Assembly: GCF_049674955.1 (NCBI RefSeq)
Contig: NZ_CP187232.1
Span: 3,286,001 to 3,350,000, forward strand
Reading direction: 5' to 3'
Length of the DNA: 64,000 bases
Origin: Sphaerisporangium viridialbum
GTDB lineage: Bacteria; Actinomycetota; Actinomycetes; Streptosporangiales; Streptosporangiaceae
Below the pieces are notes generated by a model. The model ran no database searches. It was not told where the DNA came from and saw only the letters and a program-made list of their open reading frames with translations. Below, one piece after another: positions 24,705-32,917 of the stretch. The translations under genes were made by a program, and so were the position numbers. Each line of letters begins with the position of its first letter. Positions within the stretch are counted from its first letter, which is position 1.

Positions 24705-24718
24705 TGACAAGATCTTGT
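24705..24718 (-). promoter_or_regulatory. palindrome over the -35 region of the M36 peptidase gene
   Basis: ACAAGATCTTGT (24707-24718) is a perfect 12-bp palindrome. It overlaps TTGTCA on the minus strand (24705-24710), which with TACCAC 17 bp later could form the peptidase promoter. This is a candidate operator; the regulator is unknown. Confidence 0.35.
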
Positions 24719-24918
24719 AAAGTCGTAAAAATAGGCATATATAGGACCGTGCGTCGCTCCACCCGAGCGCCTCATCAACCGCAGTGGCAGGCGGCCGGTC
24801 GGAGCCAGGTACAGCAGGGTGATCGTGGATGTCATCCAGGCCTGCCGTTGCCACTGGAGCATCCCGAGGCAGGAGCCGGCGGTGAGCCCGCCCCCGAGGC
24901 CCGTCGCCCGGGATCCGA

Positions 24919-25695
24919 TCAGAGGTCCTCGTCCTCGGGGATGTCCGACGGGGTACGGCTCACCGGCCAGCCCTTGGCGCGGGCCAGTTCGGCGAAGCGT
25001 ACGGCGTTGCGCACGGCCGCGCCGCCCGGATCGTTGTTGAAGTAGACGTACACGTCGCACCCCGTGTCCCAGGCCTCGCCGATGCGGTGCAGCCAGGACC
25101 GCAGCGACGCGTCGCCGTACGAGGGCCACGGGCTGGCGCGGCCCTGGTGGAAGCGCATGTAGCCCCATCCGGCGGTCCGCCACAGGGCACTGCGCGGCCG
25201 GCCGAGGACGTCCGCCCAGCACAGGGTGGCACCGTGCGACGTGAGCACGTCCCGGACGGTGTCGGTCCACCAGGAGGGGTGCCGCGGCTCAACGGCCACG
25301 CGCACGTGGCGGGGGAAGCAGCGCAGGCACGCGTCGAGCCGGTCGGGATCCGCCCGCAGGGTCGGCGGGAGCTGGAGCAGGGTGGGCCCGAGCTTCGGCC
25401 CGAGGCCCTCCGCCGCGCCCATCAGCCGCTGGACCGGCTCCTCGGGATCCTTCAGCCGCTTGATGTGGGTCAGGAAGCGGCTGGCCTTGACCGCCATGAC
25501 GAAGTGGTCCGGGGTCCGCTCGCGCCAGCTCTCGAACGTCTCGCGGGGCGGCAGCCGGTAGAAGGCGTTGTTGTTCTCCACCGTGTCGAAGCACTCGGCG
25601 TACCGCTCCAGCCACACGCGCTGCGGAAGCCCGGGGGGGTACAGAACCCCCCGCCAGTGGATGTACTGCCACCCGGACGTTCCCACGAGCAACAT
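24919..25695 (-). CDS. DUF72 domain-containing protein
   Basis: A 258-residue TIM-barrel-like protein. The N-terminal signature is LLVGTSGWQYIHWRG, then FDTVENNNAFYRLPP (about residues 36-50), FVMAVKASRFLTHIKRL, VAVEPRHPSWW and, at the end, DVYVYFNNDPGGAAVRNA. Together these define DUF72 (YecE-like). The family is widespread and its biochemical role is not established. The ATG at 25695 follows a GGGGGCTGAG purine-rich stretch. A damaged duplicate of its 3' end is present at 18750-18892. It is convergent with nothing and stands alone. Confidence 0.88.
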   Translation of the reverse strand: MLLVGTSGWQYIHWRGVLYPPGLPQRVWLERYAECFDTVENNNAFYRLPPRETFESWRERTPDHFVMAVKASRFLTHIKRLKDPEEPVQRLMGAAEGLGPKLGPTLLQLPPTLRADPDRLDACLRCFPRHVRVAVEPRHPSWWTDTVRDVLTSHGATLCWADVLGRPRSALWRTAGWGYMRFHQGRASPWPSYGDASLRSWLHRIGEAWDTGCDVYVYFNNDPGGAAVRNAVRFAELARAKGWPVSRTPSDIPEDEDL

Positions 25696-25914
25696 GAGAG
25701 CTCAGCCCCCCGACCCCATGTCCACAGCCTGCCTACCGCCAGGCATGCCCCCTCGGGCGCCCGTCACACCGGGTCCCCGGGCCCCGGGTCCGCGTGACCT
25801 CCGCGCGACGACACCATGATCGGCGCCGTGCCCGGTGGCAATATCCTCAGGGCGCTTGACACGATCCGGGGCTGACGATGATCGTGTCGTGACCGACAGA
25901 AGCGAGGGACAGTG

Positions 25915-27642
25915 GTGGCTGACAACAAGCCTGCGGACGAGGCGACCGCCGGGCCCGATGACCGGCTCGCCCGGCTCAGCGCGGACTTCTTCCAGGTGAA
26001 GCACGCGGCCGACCCGTTCAGCGCCACGCTGCTCGGCGTCTCGGGCTTCGACGGCCTGGTGCCGGACCCGAGCCGCGCCGGCACCGCCGCCGAGGCCGCG
26101 AAGGTGGCCGACATCGAGCGGCGGCTGGACGACATCGACCCCGCCGGCCTGAACCCGGCCGACCGGATCAACCACGCGGTGCTGGGCAGCCTCGCCTGGG
26201 GCGTGCGCTCCGATCTTGAGCACGCGCAGTGGGAGACGGGAGCGTCCGCGTCCGGCTACTCCTCGCCGCAGGCGATGATGTTCATGGCGGTCCCCGCCGC
26301 GTCCCTCACCGACGCCGAGGCCGTCGAGCGGTACATCCAGCGGCTGAGCGCCCTGCCTCCGTTCCTCGACGCGGTCCTCGACCGCCACCGGCTGGCCAAG
26401 GCGGACGGGCGCGTCCCGACCCGCGTCGGGGTCGGCCAGGCCATCGACCAGCTCAACGGGCACCTCTCGCTGAGCCTGGCCGACGACACCTTCGTCAGCC
26501 CGCCGCTGCCGGGCGACGTCGACGAGGCCCGGGTCAGGGCCCGCGTGTCCGAGATCGTGACGGGGTCCGTCCGCCCGGCGCTGCGGCGCCTGCTCGCGGG
26601 CCTGGAGGAAGAGCTGCTGCCCGTGGCCCGTCCCGACGACCGGGTGGGCATCAAATTCGTCCCTGGAGGCGAGGACGGCTACCGCAACGCGGTCCGGCGG
26701 CACACCACCACCGACCTCACTCCGGACGAGATTCACCAGATCGGCCTCGACTGCCTGGCGGACCTGCGGGAGCAGTGGGCCGAGCTGGGCGGCCGGGCGC
26801 TCGGCACGAGCGACGTGGGGGAGATCCTCTCCCGGCTGCGGGACGACCGCTCCCTGCGGTTCAGTGCCGGATCCGAGATCGTCGACATGGTCTCCGACGC
26901 CCTGCGCCGCGCGGAGGAGGCCCGCGACGACTGGTTCCCCGCGTACGACATCGCCGGCTGCGTCATCGAGGAGATCAACCCGATCGAGGCGGGCAGCGCC
27001 GCGCTCGCGCACTACCGGCCGCCGGCGGGCGACGGATCGCGTCCCGGCGCCCACTGCGTGCTGACGACCGACCCGCAGGAGCGGTTCGTCTACGAGTACG
27101 AGGCGCTGGCGTTCCACGAGAGCTCGCCCGGGCACCACCTGCAGATCGCCTCCGCGCAGAAGCTGACGGACCTGCCGGAGTACCGGCGCTACCTGGACGC
27201 CGAGGTGTGCGGCTACGTCGAGGGCTGGGGCCTGTACAGCGAGCGGCTGGCCGACGAGATGGGCCTCTACACCTCCGACATATCGCGATTTGGGATGCTC
27301 TCGTTCGACGCGCTGCGGGCCTGCCGCCTGGTGGTCGACACCGGCATACACCACCTAGGCTGGTCGCGGCAGCAGGCGATGCGGTTCATGTGGGACAACA
27401 CCGCCACCACGCAGGCCAACGTCCGCAACGAGATCGACCGGTACATCTCCTGGCCGGGCCAGGCGCTGGCGTACATGATCGGCCGTCGCGAGATCGGCCG
27501 CCTGCGCACCCTCGCCCAGGACCGCCTCGGATCCCGGTTCGACATCCGGGCCTTCCACGGGACGGTGCTCGGTAACGGCGCGGTGCCGCTCGGCGTCCTC
27601 GAACAGATCGTGACCGCCTGGATCGGCACGGTGCCCGCCTGA
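25915..27642 (+). CDS. DUF885 family metallopeptidase-like protein
   Basis: A 575-residue protein, close to the usual DUF885 length. The zinc-binding motif HESSPGHH (residues 401-408) is intact, preceded by FVYEYEALAF and followed by CGYVEGWGLYSERLADEMGL, the invariant glutamate helix of the family. DUF885 proteins are thermolysin-like metallohydrolases of largely unknown substrate; most known cases act on peptides. No signal peptide is visible, so it is probably cytoplasmic. Two GTG codons occur in tandem at 25912 and 25915; the second has better spacing to GAGGGA at 25904-25909. Confidence 0.85.
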   Translation: MADNKPADEATAGPDDRLARLSADFFQVKHAADPFSATLLGVSGFDGLVPDPSRAGTAAEAAKVADIERRLDDIDPAGLNPADRINHAVLGSLAWGVRSDLEHAQWETGASASGYSSPQAMMFMAVPAASLTDAEAVERYIQRLSALPPFLDAVLDRHRLAKADGRVPTRVGVGQAIDQLNGHLSLSLADDTFVSPPLPGDVDEARVRARVSEIVTGSVRPALRRLLAGLEEELLPVARPDDRVGIKFVPGGEDGYRNAVRRHTTTDLTPDEIHQIGLDCLADLREQWAELGGRALGTSDVGEILSRLRDDRSLRFSAGSEIVDMVSDALRRAEEARDDWFPAYDIAGCVIEEINPIEAGSAALAHYRPPAGDGSRPGAHCVLTTDPQERFVYEYEALAFHESSPGHHLQIASAQKLTDLPEYRRYLDAEVCGYVEGWGLYSERLADEMGLYTSDISRFGMLSFDALRACRLVVDTGIHHLGWSRQQAMRFMWDNTATTQANVRNEIDRYISWPGQALAYMIGRREIGRLRTLAQDRLGSRFDIRAFHGTVLGNGAVPLGVLEQIVTAWIGTVPA

Positions 27643-27706
27643 CCTTCCACCGGCGACGTCGGCGGACATGGACGAGGTCGTGCCTCATCGCGTGTCCGCG
27701 GACATG

Positions 27707-29047
27707 TCAATCTCCGGTGGGTGGTGCGGAGTCCGGCCCTTCGGTGGGGCGCTGCCGCGTCTCACCGATCCATTCCGCGACGCGGTGGAGCAGGGTGGTG
27801 GCGACCGGGAGCGGCCGATCGGAGAGCACGGTCGCGTGGAAGGCGTGCGGCATGCCCTCGTAGACGTCGAGGGAGACCGTCCCTCCGGCGGCGGAGACGG
27901 CCTCGGCGAACCGGCGCGCGTCGTCGAGCAGCACCTCCTTCGAGCCCACCGCCAGCAGCAGCGGCGGCAGCCCGTCCAGCCGGCCGTGCAGGGGGGACTG
28001 AGGAGCCTGATCCGGCCGCGCGCCGGCCAGGTACTGGGTGGCGACGTGCTCGAGCACGGCCCGGCTCACGACATCCTCGCCGTCGTTGGCCTCGATGGAA
28101 GGGCTGGACAGGGTGAGATCGGTCTGCGGGGAGATGGCCAGCGCCGCCTGGGGGAGGGGGACTCCGGCCTCCTTGAGTACGAGCAGCGCGGACAGCGCCA
28201 GCGTGGCGCCGGCGGACTCACCGGACAGGATGATCCGTGAGGCGGGCACGTTCTGGTCGAGCAGGCTCCGGTAGACGGCCACGACGTCGTCCAGCGCGGC
28301 GGGATACCGGTGGGCGGGGGCGAGCCGGTAGTCCACACAGAGGACGGGGCGGCCGGTCACCCGCGACAGCCGGTACGCCATGATCTGTTCGAGCTCGGGG
28401 TCGGTGAACTGGAATCCACCCCCGTGGACGTAGATCGTCACGCCCGTCTCGGCCGCCGGGTAGTGGGGCGCGGTGACCCAGGAGCCCGCGACGCCGCCGG
28501 TGTCCGGCAGGACGGGCGTGAGGTCGGCGTCGGCGGGCAGGCGGGGACGGTGAGTCCGCATGGCGCCCATCTCCGCCAGAACCGCCGAGCTCTCCTCGGC
28601 CGTGGCCCGGATGTGGGTGAGGTTCACAGGGCGCGGCGCGTCGAGGGGGGTGAGGGCGATCACGGGGATGACCCGGCCCGCCCTCGCCTGGTAGGCGGAC
28701 CATCCTGGGTCCGCCTCGGCCGCGCGGGCGAAGAGCAGGTCTCGTTCCTCGCCTTCCAGGACGGCCGCCTCGGCCTCGTAGGTCCTCTGCCCGTCCTCTA
28801 CGGTGACGCGCGGGTTCGCGAGAAGGTTGTGGTACCAGGCGGGGTTGGCCGGGGCGCCCCCGGCGGAGGCGATGACGAGCGTCCGCCCGCCGTCCGGCAG
28901 GCAGGCGAGCGGCGTGACATGCCGTACGCCGGTCCGTGCTCCGGTGGTCGTCAGGAGGAGCAGCCGGGCTCCTTCGAAAGGTCCGCCCACCTTTCCTCGG
29001 TTGGCGCGGAACTCCTGGATGATCTGCTGGTTGAAGTCGCTGGGCAT
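27707..29047 (-). CDS. fusion: deazaflavin-dependent nitroreductase domain + HSL-type esterase
   Basis: A 446-residue protein with two enzymes in one chain. Residues 1-140 match the F420-dependent deazaflavin nitroreductase (Ddn, PF04075-type) family: FNQQIIQEFRANRGKVGG, LLLLTTTGARTG and NPAWYHNLLANPRV. Residues 150-446 form an alpha/beta hydrolase of the hormone-sensitive lipase group: oxyanion motif HGGGF (208-212), nucleophile Ser278 in GESAG, an Asp near 375 and His401 or His404. Both domains look intact. The ATG at 29047 begins the Ddn domain, with AGGAG upstream; the frame above it shows no similarity. The fusion suggests coupled ester cleavage and F420-dependent reduction of one substrate. 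The two halves are normally separate proteins. Confidence 0.85.
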   Translation of the reverse strand: MPSDFNQQIIQEFRANRGKVGGPFEGARLLLLTTTGARTGVRHVTPLACLPDGGRTLVIASAGGAPANPAWYHNLLANPRVTVEDGQRTYEAEAAVLEGEERDLLFARAAEADPGWSAYQARAGRVIPVIALTPLDAPRPVNLTHIRATAEESSAVLAEMGAMRTHRPRLPADADLTPVLPDTGGVAGSWVTAPHYPAAETGVTIYVHGGGFQFTDPELEQIMAYRLSRVTGRPVLCVDYRLAPAHRYPAALDDVVAVYRSLLDQNVPASRIILSGESAGATLALSALLVLKEAGVPLPQAALAISPQTDLTLSSPSIEANDGEDVVSRAVLEHVATQYLAGARPDQAPQSPLHGRLDGLPPLLLAVGSKEVLLDDARRFAEAVSAAGGTVSLDVYEGMPHAFHATVLSDRPLPVATTLLHRVAEWIGETRQRPTEGPDSAPPTGD

Positions 29048-29310
29048 GCTCTTCTCGCTCCTGGGCGTGGAAGGTCCGCGCACGTACGCGGAGGTGGGGG
29101 TACGACTGCGATTCGGGTGGCGCGAAGCCGTCGCACGCCGATCCGGCCCGGGTGGGAAGAGCTCGATGGGCACGCGTGACGGCGGACCTCGGCGGGTCAC
29201 CGATCCGTCGGATGACGAGACGCGTCACTGATCGTCTCGGGAAGGGCTCGCGTGCGAACGTGGCGCTCGGCACCACGGGGCGCGGGGGCGACGCGAAGGC
29301 GTCTACGCGG

Positions 29311-29370
29311 TCAGGCGCGGCCTGTGAAGTGTGAACTCACGACATCATCCCCCTGCTTGGCTGCCTCCAT
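29311..29370 (-). CDS. possible 19-residue leader peptide
   Basis: An ATG-started frame (MEAAKQGDDVVSSHFTGRA) lies just after a good minus-strand promoter (29414-29443), with GGGAGG about 11 nt upstream. It is too short to judge by composition. It could be a leader peptide in the long 5' region of the nitroreductase-esterase gene (start 29047), or chance. Confidence 0.2.
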   Translation of the reverse strand: MEAAKQGDDVVSSHFTGRA

Positions 29371-29413
29371 GCCGTCGTCGTCCTCCCGGCCGACGGCACG
29401 CGACATGCGGATC

Positions 29414-29443
29414 ATTACAGTTCCACGCCCCCGGCGATGTCAA
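29414..29443 (-). promoter_or_regulatory. predicted promoter in a 461-bp gene-poor region
   Basis: On the minus strand, TTGACA (29438-29443) and TGTAAT (29414-29419) are separated by 18 bp, a near-consensus housekeeping promoter. It points toward the nitroreductase-esterase gene, whose start is about 360 bp downstream. The rest of 29048-29508 shows no recognisable gene. Confidence 0.5.
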
Positions 29444-29508
29444 GCCCTCTCGCACGCGCTTGTGATGGCCTCACGTCCGCCGAGGACCATGTCGCCGGCG
29501 AATCGCGG

Positions 29509-29751
29509 CTATCGCAGCCAGCGCCAGCGGGGGGAGGACTGCTTGCACTGGTACCGCTTTCCGGTCACCTTGGCGATGCCGACCTTGCCGTGTGCGGCGG
29601 CCGAGCAGAACGCCCCGGGAGTCACGCACTCCCAGTGCTGGCCCACCTGGTGGACACGGCACACGGCGGCGTCGGCCGTACCTGCGGCGACGGGGGCGAC
29701 GAGCAGGCCGCCGGCGAGGACGGTGGCGGAGAGAATGGCGCGGAGGCGCAA
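29509..29751 (-). CDS. small secreted cysteine-containing protein
   Basis: An 80-residue protein starting at TTG 29751, which has AAGGGAG 5 nt upstream. A signal peptide (RLRAILSATVLAGGLLVAPV, cleavage near TADA-A) is followed by a mature part of about 50 residues with four cysteines (AVCRV, WECVTPGAFC, RYQC) and a basic aromatic end PRWRWLR. Similar short exported proteins with a CVTPGAFC-like motif occur in actinomycetes, but I know no assigned function. Two disulphides are likely. Confidence 0.65.
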   Translation of the reverse strand: MRLRAILSATVLAGGLLVAPVAAGTADAAVCRVHQVGQHWECVTPGAFCSAAAHGKVGIAKVTGKRYQCKQSSPRWRWLR

Positions 29752-29928
29752 GATGGCTCCCTTGCGGTGGAAGTGGGACAAAGGGGAGACGTGTTGCGCC
29801 TGAGGCCGGTTGTCTCCCTGTCCGCATCCGGACAGCAGAGCCGCACGGCCACCGCTCGCCCACCTTGCCGCGCAGGCTCTGCCGATGACGCCGTCAGATC
29901 TCCAGGAGGAGTGACGCTGTCGAATCTC

Positions 29929-29967
29929 CGGCAGAGTGACCCGGCAGAGTGACCCGGCAGAGTGACG
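29929..29967 (+). repeat. three tandem 13-bp repeats downstream of hutH
   Basis: The unit CGGCAGAGTGACC occurs three times in a row (29929, 29942, 29955), the last copy with one change. The array ends 3 bp before the histidase stop on the minus strand. No role is evident; slippage is the likely origin. Confidence 0.7.
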
Positions 29968-29970
29968 CGG

Positions 29971-31533
29971 TCAGACGCCGGCGAGGGCGTCGAGAAGCAT
30001 GCCGGCGGTTTCGACGTCCTCGCTCAGGGAGCGGTCCTCGGTGCGAGGGTCGAGCCGGGGGGCCGCCGCCGCGAAGGCTGTGCCGATGGGTGTGGACGGG
30101 TCGGGGGTGATGCCGCGCCGGCGTAGCGCCCGCACCACCGTCACGAGCTCGCAGGCCAGCACCAGCCGATAGGCGGTGGCCGCCTGGAGCGTCTGCCGCG
30201 CCGACTGGGCCGCGAAGCTCGCGTGCTCCTCCACGCCCCGCGACAGCACGGCGTGGCCGAGCGCGGCCGGGTACGCGGCGTTGCGCAGCTGGGCCAGCGC
30301 GGAGCTCGCGGAGTACTCAAGGATCATCACGCCCGAGCTCGCGGCGGCGCCCTCGGCGAGGAAGGGACGCAGCCCCGTGAACGCGGGCTCCACCAGGGTG
30401 GCGAGGCGGGCGGCCGACAGGTGCGCGGTGTGGAGCAGCGCCACCCTCAGATGGTCGAGCGTGAGACCGAGGGTCGCCTGGTGGAAGCCCCCGTGGTGGT
30501 GGACCGTGCCGGTGCCGGCGGAGATCAGCGGGTTCTCAGAAGCCGAGTTGATCTCGACGTCCAGGACGCGTTCGAGGGCGGTCGCGGCCTCGACGACGGG
30601 GCCGTGGACCTGCGGGAAGCAGCGGTAACCGAAGGGGTCCTGCACCCGGGGCGTGGGCACCGCCCGCTCGTCGCCGAGTGACGGTGAAGCCGCCACGCGC
30701 GACTCTCGCGGACCACTGTGGCCTGCTCCCGCCTCTGCTTCCACACCCGCTGTCTCTGCCACCACTGTTCCCGGCCCGCCCAGCAGGCGGCGCATCTCGG
30801 TGGCCACCGCGATGTTGCCGGGGTGGGGGCGGCCGGCGTGTACCTGGGTGTCGTACGGCTCTCTGCTTCCGTCGACCGCGAGCAGGGACAGGGCGGTGAC
30901 CACCTGGGTGGCCCGCAGCAGGGTCGTGATCTCCGACCAGCCGAGCACGGCCTGGCCGATGGTCAGGGCGCTGCTGCTGCAGAAGGCCAGCGCGTCCCCG
31001 GTCTCCAGCCTGATCGGTTCGGGCGGGGCCGCGTGGCCGCCGGTCCACGGGCGCTCGCCGATGAGGGTGAGCCCGGCCTCTGCCAGCGCGGTGAGGTCTC
31101 CTGTGCCGATCGCCCCGATCTCGTGGATCTCGGGTAAGTGCCCGGAGTTGAGCGCCTGGGCCAGCGCCTCGGCGAAGACGGGCTGGAGCCCGGCGCCACC
31201 GGCCAGGATCTGGTTCGCGCGGACGGCGAGCATCGCGCGTACCTGGGAAGCCGGCACGAGCGGGCCGATTCCGCCGGCGTGGCTGCGCAGCAGGCGGAGC
31301 CCGTGGGTGTCGCTGTCGGCGGCCTCGACGTCTTCGGTGCGGTTGGCGCCGACCCCGGTGTTACGCCCGTAGACGGGCCGTCGTTCGGCGAGCTCCGCGG
31401 CGGCCTTGTGGGCGGCGGCGGCGCGGTCGAGCCCTTCGGTGGCAAGGGAGACCGGGGCATCGGCGCATGCGATGTCCGTGATGTCCGCCGGACGGGTTCG
31501 GGTCCCGTCCAGGGTGATCGTCCGCGACGTCAT
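29971..31533 (-). CDS. hutH: histidine ammonia-lyase-like enzyme with a Gly-Thr-Gly triad
   Basis: A 520-residue aromatic amino acid lyase. Conserved segments are VYGRNTGVG with catalytic-type Tyr55, GTGDLTALAEAGL (residues 143-155), QDPFGYRCFPQVHG, INSASENPL and GGFHQ. Histidases deaminate histidine to urocanate using the cofactor MIO, built from an Ala-Ser-Gly triad. Here the aligned residues are Gly143-Thr144-Gly145, so the cofactor-forming serine is a threonine, and FHQ replaces the usual FHG. A low-complexity insert lies around residue 255. Context argues for histidase: it is divergent from the RpiR regulator and hutU, M20, hutF and hutI. Alternatively it is a paralogous lyase, with the true hutH elsewhere. 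The ATG at 31533 follows AAGGGG; the long frame above it is a shadow. Confidence 0.75.
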   Translation of the reverse strand: MTSRTITLDGTRTRPADITDIACADAPVSLATEGLDRAAAAHKAAAELAERRPVYGRNTGVGANRTEDVEAADSDTHGLRLLRSHAGGIGPLVPASQVRAMLAVRANQILAGGAGLQPVFAEALAQALNSGHLPEIHEIGAIGTGDLTALAEAGLTLIGERPWTGGHAAPPEPIRLETGDALAFCSSSALTIGQAVLGWSEITTLLRATQVVTALSLLAVDGSREPYDTQVHAGRPHPGNIAVATEMRRLLGGPGTVVAETAGVEAEAGAGHSGPRESRVAASPSLGDERAVPTPRVQDPFGYRCFPQVHGPVVEAATALERVLDVEINSASENPLISAGTGTVHHHGGFHQATLGLTLDHLRVALLHTAHLSAARLATLVEPAFTGLRPFLAEGAAASSGVMILEYSASSALAQLRNAAYPAALGHAVLSRGVEEHASFAAQSARQTLQAATAYRLVLACELVTVVRALRRRGITPDPSTPIGTAFAAAAPRLDPRTEDRSLSEDVETAGMLLDALAGV

Positions 31534-31581
31534 CAGAGAGCCCCTTATCAAGCACTTTACTCGGCATTTCGCCCGGAGCCA

Positions 31582-31625
31582 TTGACATGAACGTATGCAG
31601 CGACAATCCTGCATGAAATTATGCA
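31582..31625. promoter_or_regulatory. tandem CATGAANNTATGCA operator-like sites
   Basis: CATGAACGTATGCA (31586-31599) and CATGAAATTATGCA (31612-31625) share 12 of 14 bases and lie 26 bp apart in the divergent hutH / RpiR region. The second holds the inverted repeat TGCAT-GAAATT-ATGCA. TTGACA (31582-31587) overlaps the first copy and may be a rightward -35 box. The probable ligand is the adjacent RpiR protein. Confidence 0.5.
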
Positions 31626-31758
31626 TTCGGAGCAAGAGACTGAAAGCACCGAAGGCCCCGTACCGCTGCCGGGGTCGCGGCCGGAGGAGCAGAAGGACGC
31701 GAGCGGGTGAGCGGCTCGGGAGGGCAAGGCGTTGCGGGTACCGGGGAAGGACGAACGG

Positions 31759-32799
31759 ATGGGCGAGCCGGCGGCTCACGGGGTGGCGATGCCCTCCGGG
31801 GGTGCGTCTCGGGGGGCGGCGGCTTCCCAGGACGTGTCCGGCGTGGCGGTGGCGTCCGAGAACGTGCCTCCGGTAAGCGTGGCTTCCGGGGACGAGGCTC
31901 GGGGGGCGGTCGCTTCCGGTGAGGTGTCTCGGGTGGGGGTGGGGGTTGAGGACGCCTCTCGGGTGGGGGCTTGCCTGCGGGAGTTGCTCGAAGGTCATCG
32001 GTTGTCGCCCTCGCAGCGTCGAATCGCCCGTCACCTGCTCGAACGCCCCCACGAGGCGGTGTTCATGACCAGCGTCGACATCGCGGAGGCCGTCGGCACC
32101 AGCCAGCCGTCCGTGACGCGCTTCGCCTTCGCCCTGGGGTTCACCGGCTTTCCCGAGTTCCGCGATCACCTGCGCGCCGCGTTGCGCGAGGGGGAGGGCA
32201 TGGAAGCGGAGCCCGCGGAGCTCAACCCCCTCCAGGCCATGGTGAACTCCGAGCTTCGCAACCTGGAGCTGCTGCGCGACTCCCTCGGCGACACCCGGCG
32301 GCTCGCGGAGGTGGCCGCAAACCTGGCGGCGTCCCGGCCGCTGCCGGTCATCGGGCTGCGGGTGTCCGCGCCGCTCGCCCACCTCTTCGGGTACCTGGCG
32401 GCCAAGGCGCATCCCGACGTGCGGGTGGTCGACACCCCCGGGTCTACGCTGGAGGACACGCTGAGCCGGGCCAGGGAGGCCGGTGCCGGGTGGGTGCTCG
32501 CGTTCGGCCTGCCCCGCTACCCCCGCGAGCTGCGCGACGGGCTCGCCTGGGCCAGGCGGGAGGGCCTGCGGGTGGCGCTGGTCACCGACAACTCCGTCGG
32601 CGCGCTGGCCGAGCACGCGGACGTGGTGCTCACCGCGCCCGTCAGCTCGCAGTTCGCCTTCGACTCGCAGGCCGCGCCCAGCGTGCTGTGCGCGGCCCTG
32701 GTCCACTCGATGATCTACGCGCTGCCCGCCCGCGAGCAGGCGTCCATCGAGGAGTTCGAGAACACCGCCGCGGAACGCCGGCTCTTCCTGCCCGAATGA
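31759..32799 (+). CDS. RpiR/MurR-family transcriptional regulator, probable hut regulator
   Basis: A 346-residue regulator. The N-terminal helix-turn-helix of the RpiR type (LSPSQRRIARHLLERPHEAV, TSVDIAEAVGTSQPSVTRFA, LGFTGFPEFRDHL) starts near residue 80. A SIS sugar- or ligand-binding domain follows from about residue 180 (GLRVSAPLAHLFGYLAAKAH). The first ~70 residues are low-complexity Val/Ala/Ser/Gly repeats (VASENVPPVSVASGDEA, GAVASGEVSRVGVGVEDAS) not found in the family. The true start may therefore be a downstream GTG near 31950. ATG 31759 has GAAGGAC at good spacing. Its position between hutH and hutU suggests it controls histidine use, via the repeats at 31586-31625. Confidence 0.85.
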   Translation: MGEPAAHGVAMPSGGASRGAAASQDVSGVAVASENVPPVSVASGDEARGAVASGEVSRVGVGVEDASRVGACLRELLEGHRLSPSQRRIARHLLERPHEAVFMTSVDIAEAVGTSQPSVTRFAFALGFTGFPEFRDHLRAALREGEGMEAEPAELNPLQAMVNSELRNLELLRDSLGDTRRLAEVAANLAASRPLPVIGLRVSAPLAHLFGYLAAKAHPDVRVVDTPGSTLEDTLSRAREAGAGWVLAFGLPRYPRELRDGLAWARREGLRVALVTDNSVGALAEHADVVLTAPVSSQFAFDSQAAPSVLCAALVHSMIYALPAREQASIEEFENTAAERRLFLPE

Positions 32800-32917
32800 G
32801 CGGCGGGCCGTCGGCCGGGTTCACCCGGCGGACACCATGCTTTCCAGCACAGAGTCTTCGATCACCCAGCCGCCGTCCCGAACGGGCGCCGGAGGCCGAG
32901 CAAGGAGAAGAGCAACG

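Noticed and set aside
25702..27354. 550-codon minus-strand frame
   Set aside because: Antisense shadow of the DUF885 gene, whose HESSPGHH motif and coding pattern are on the plus strand.
31534..32706. Minus-strand extension of the histidase frame across the regulator
   Set aside because: The conserved lyase starts at 31533 with a ribosome-binding site; the extension is antisense to the RpiR gene.
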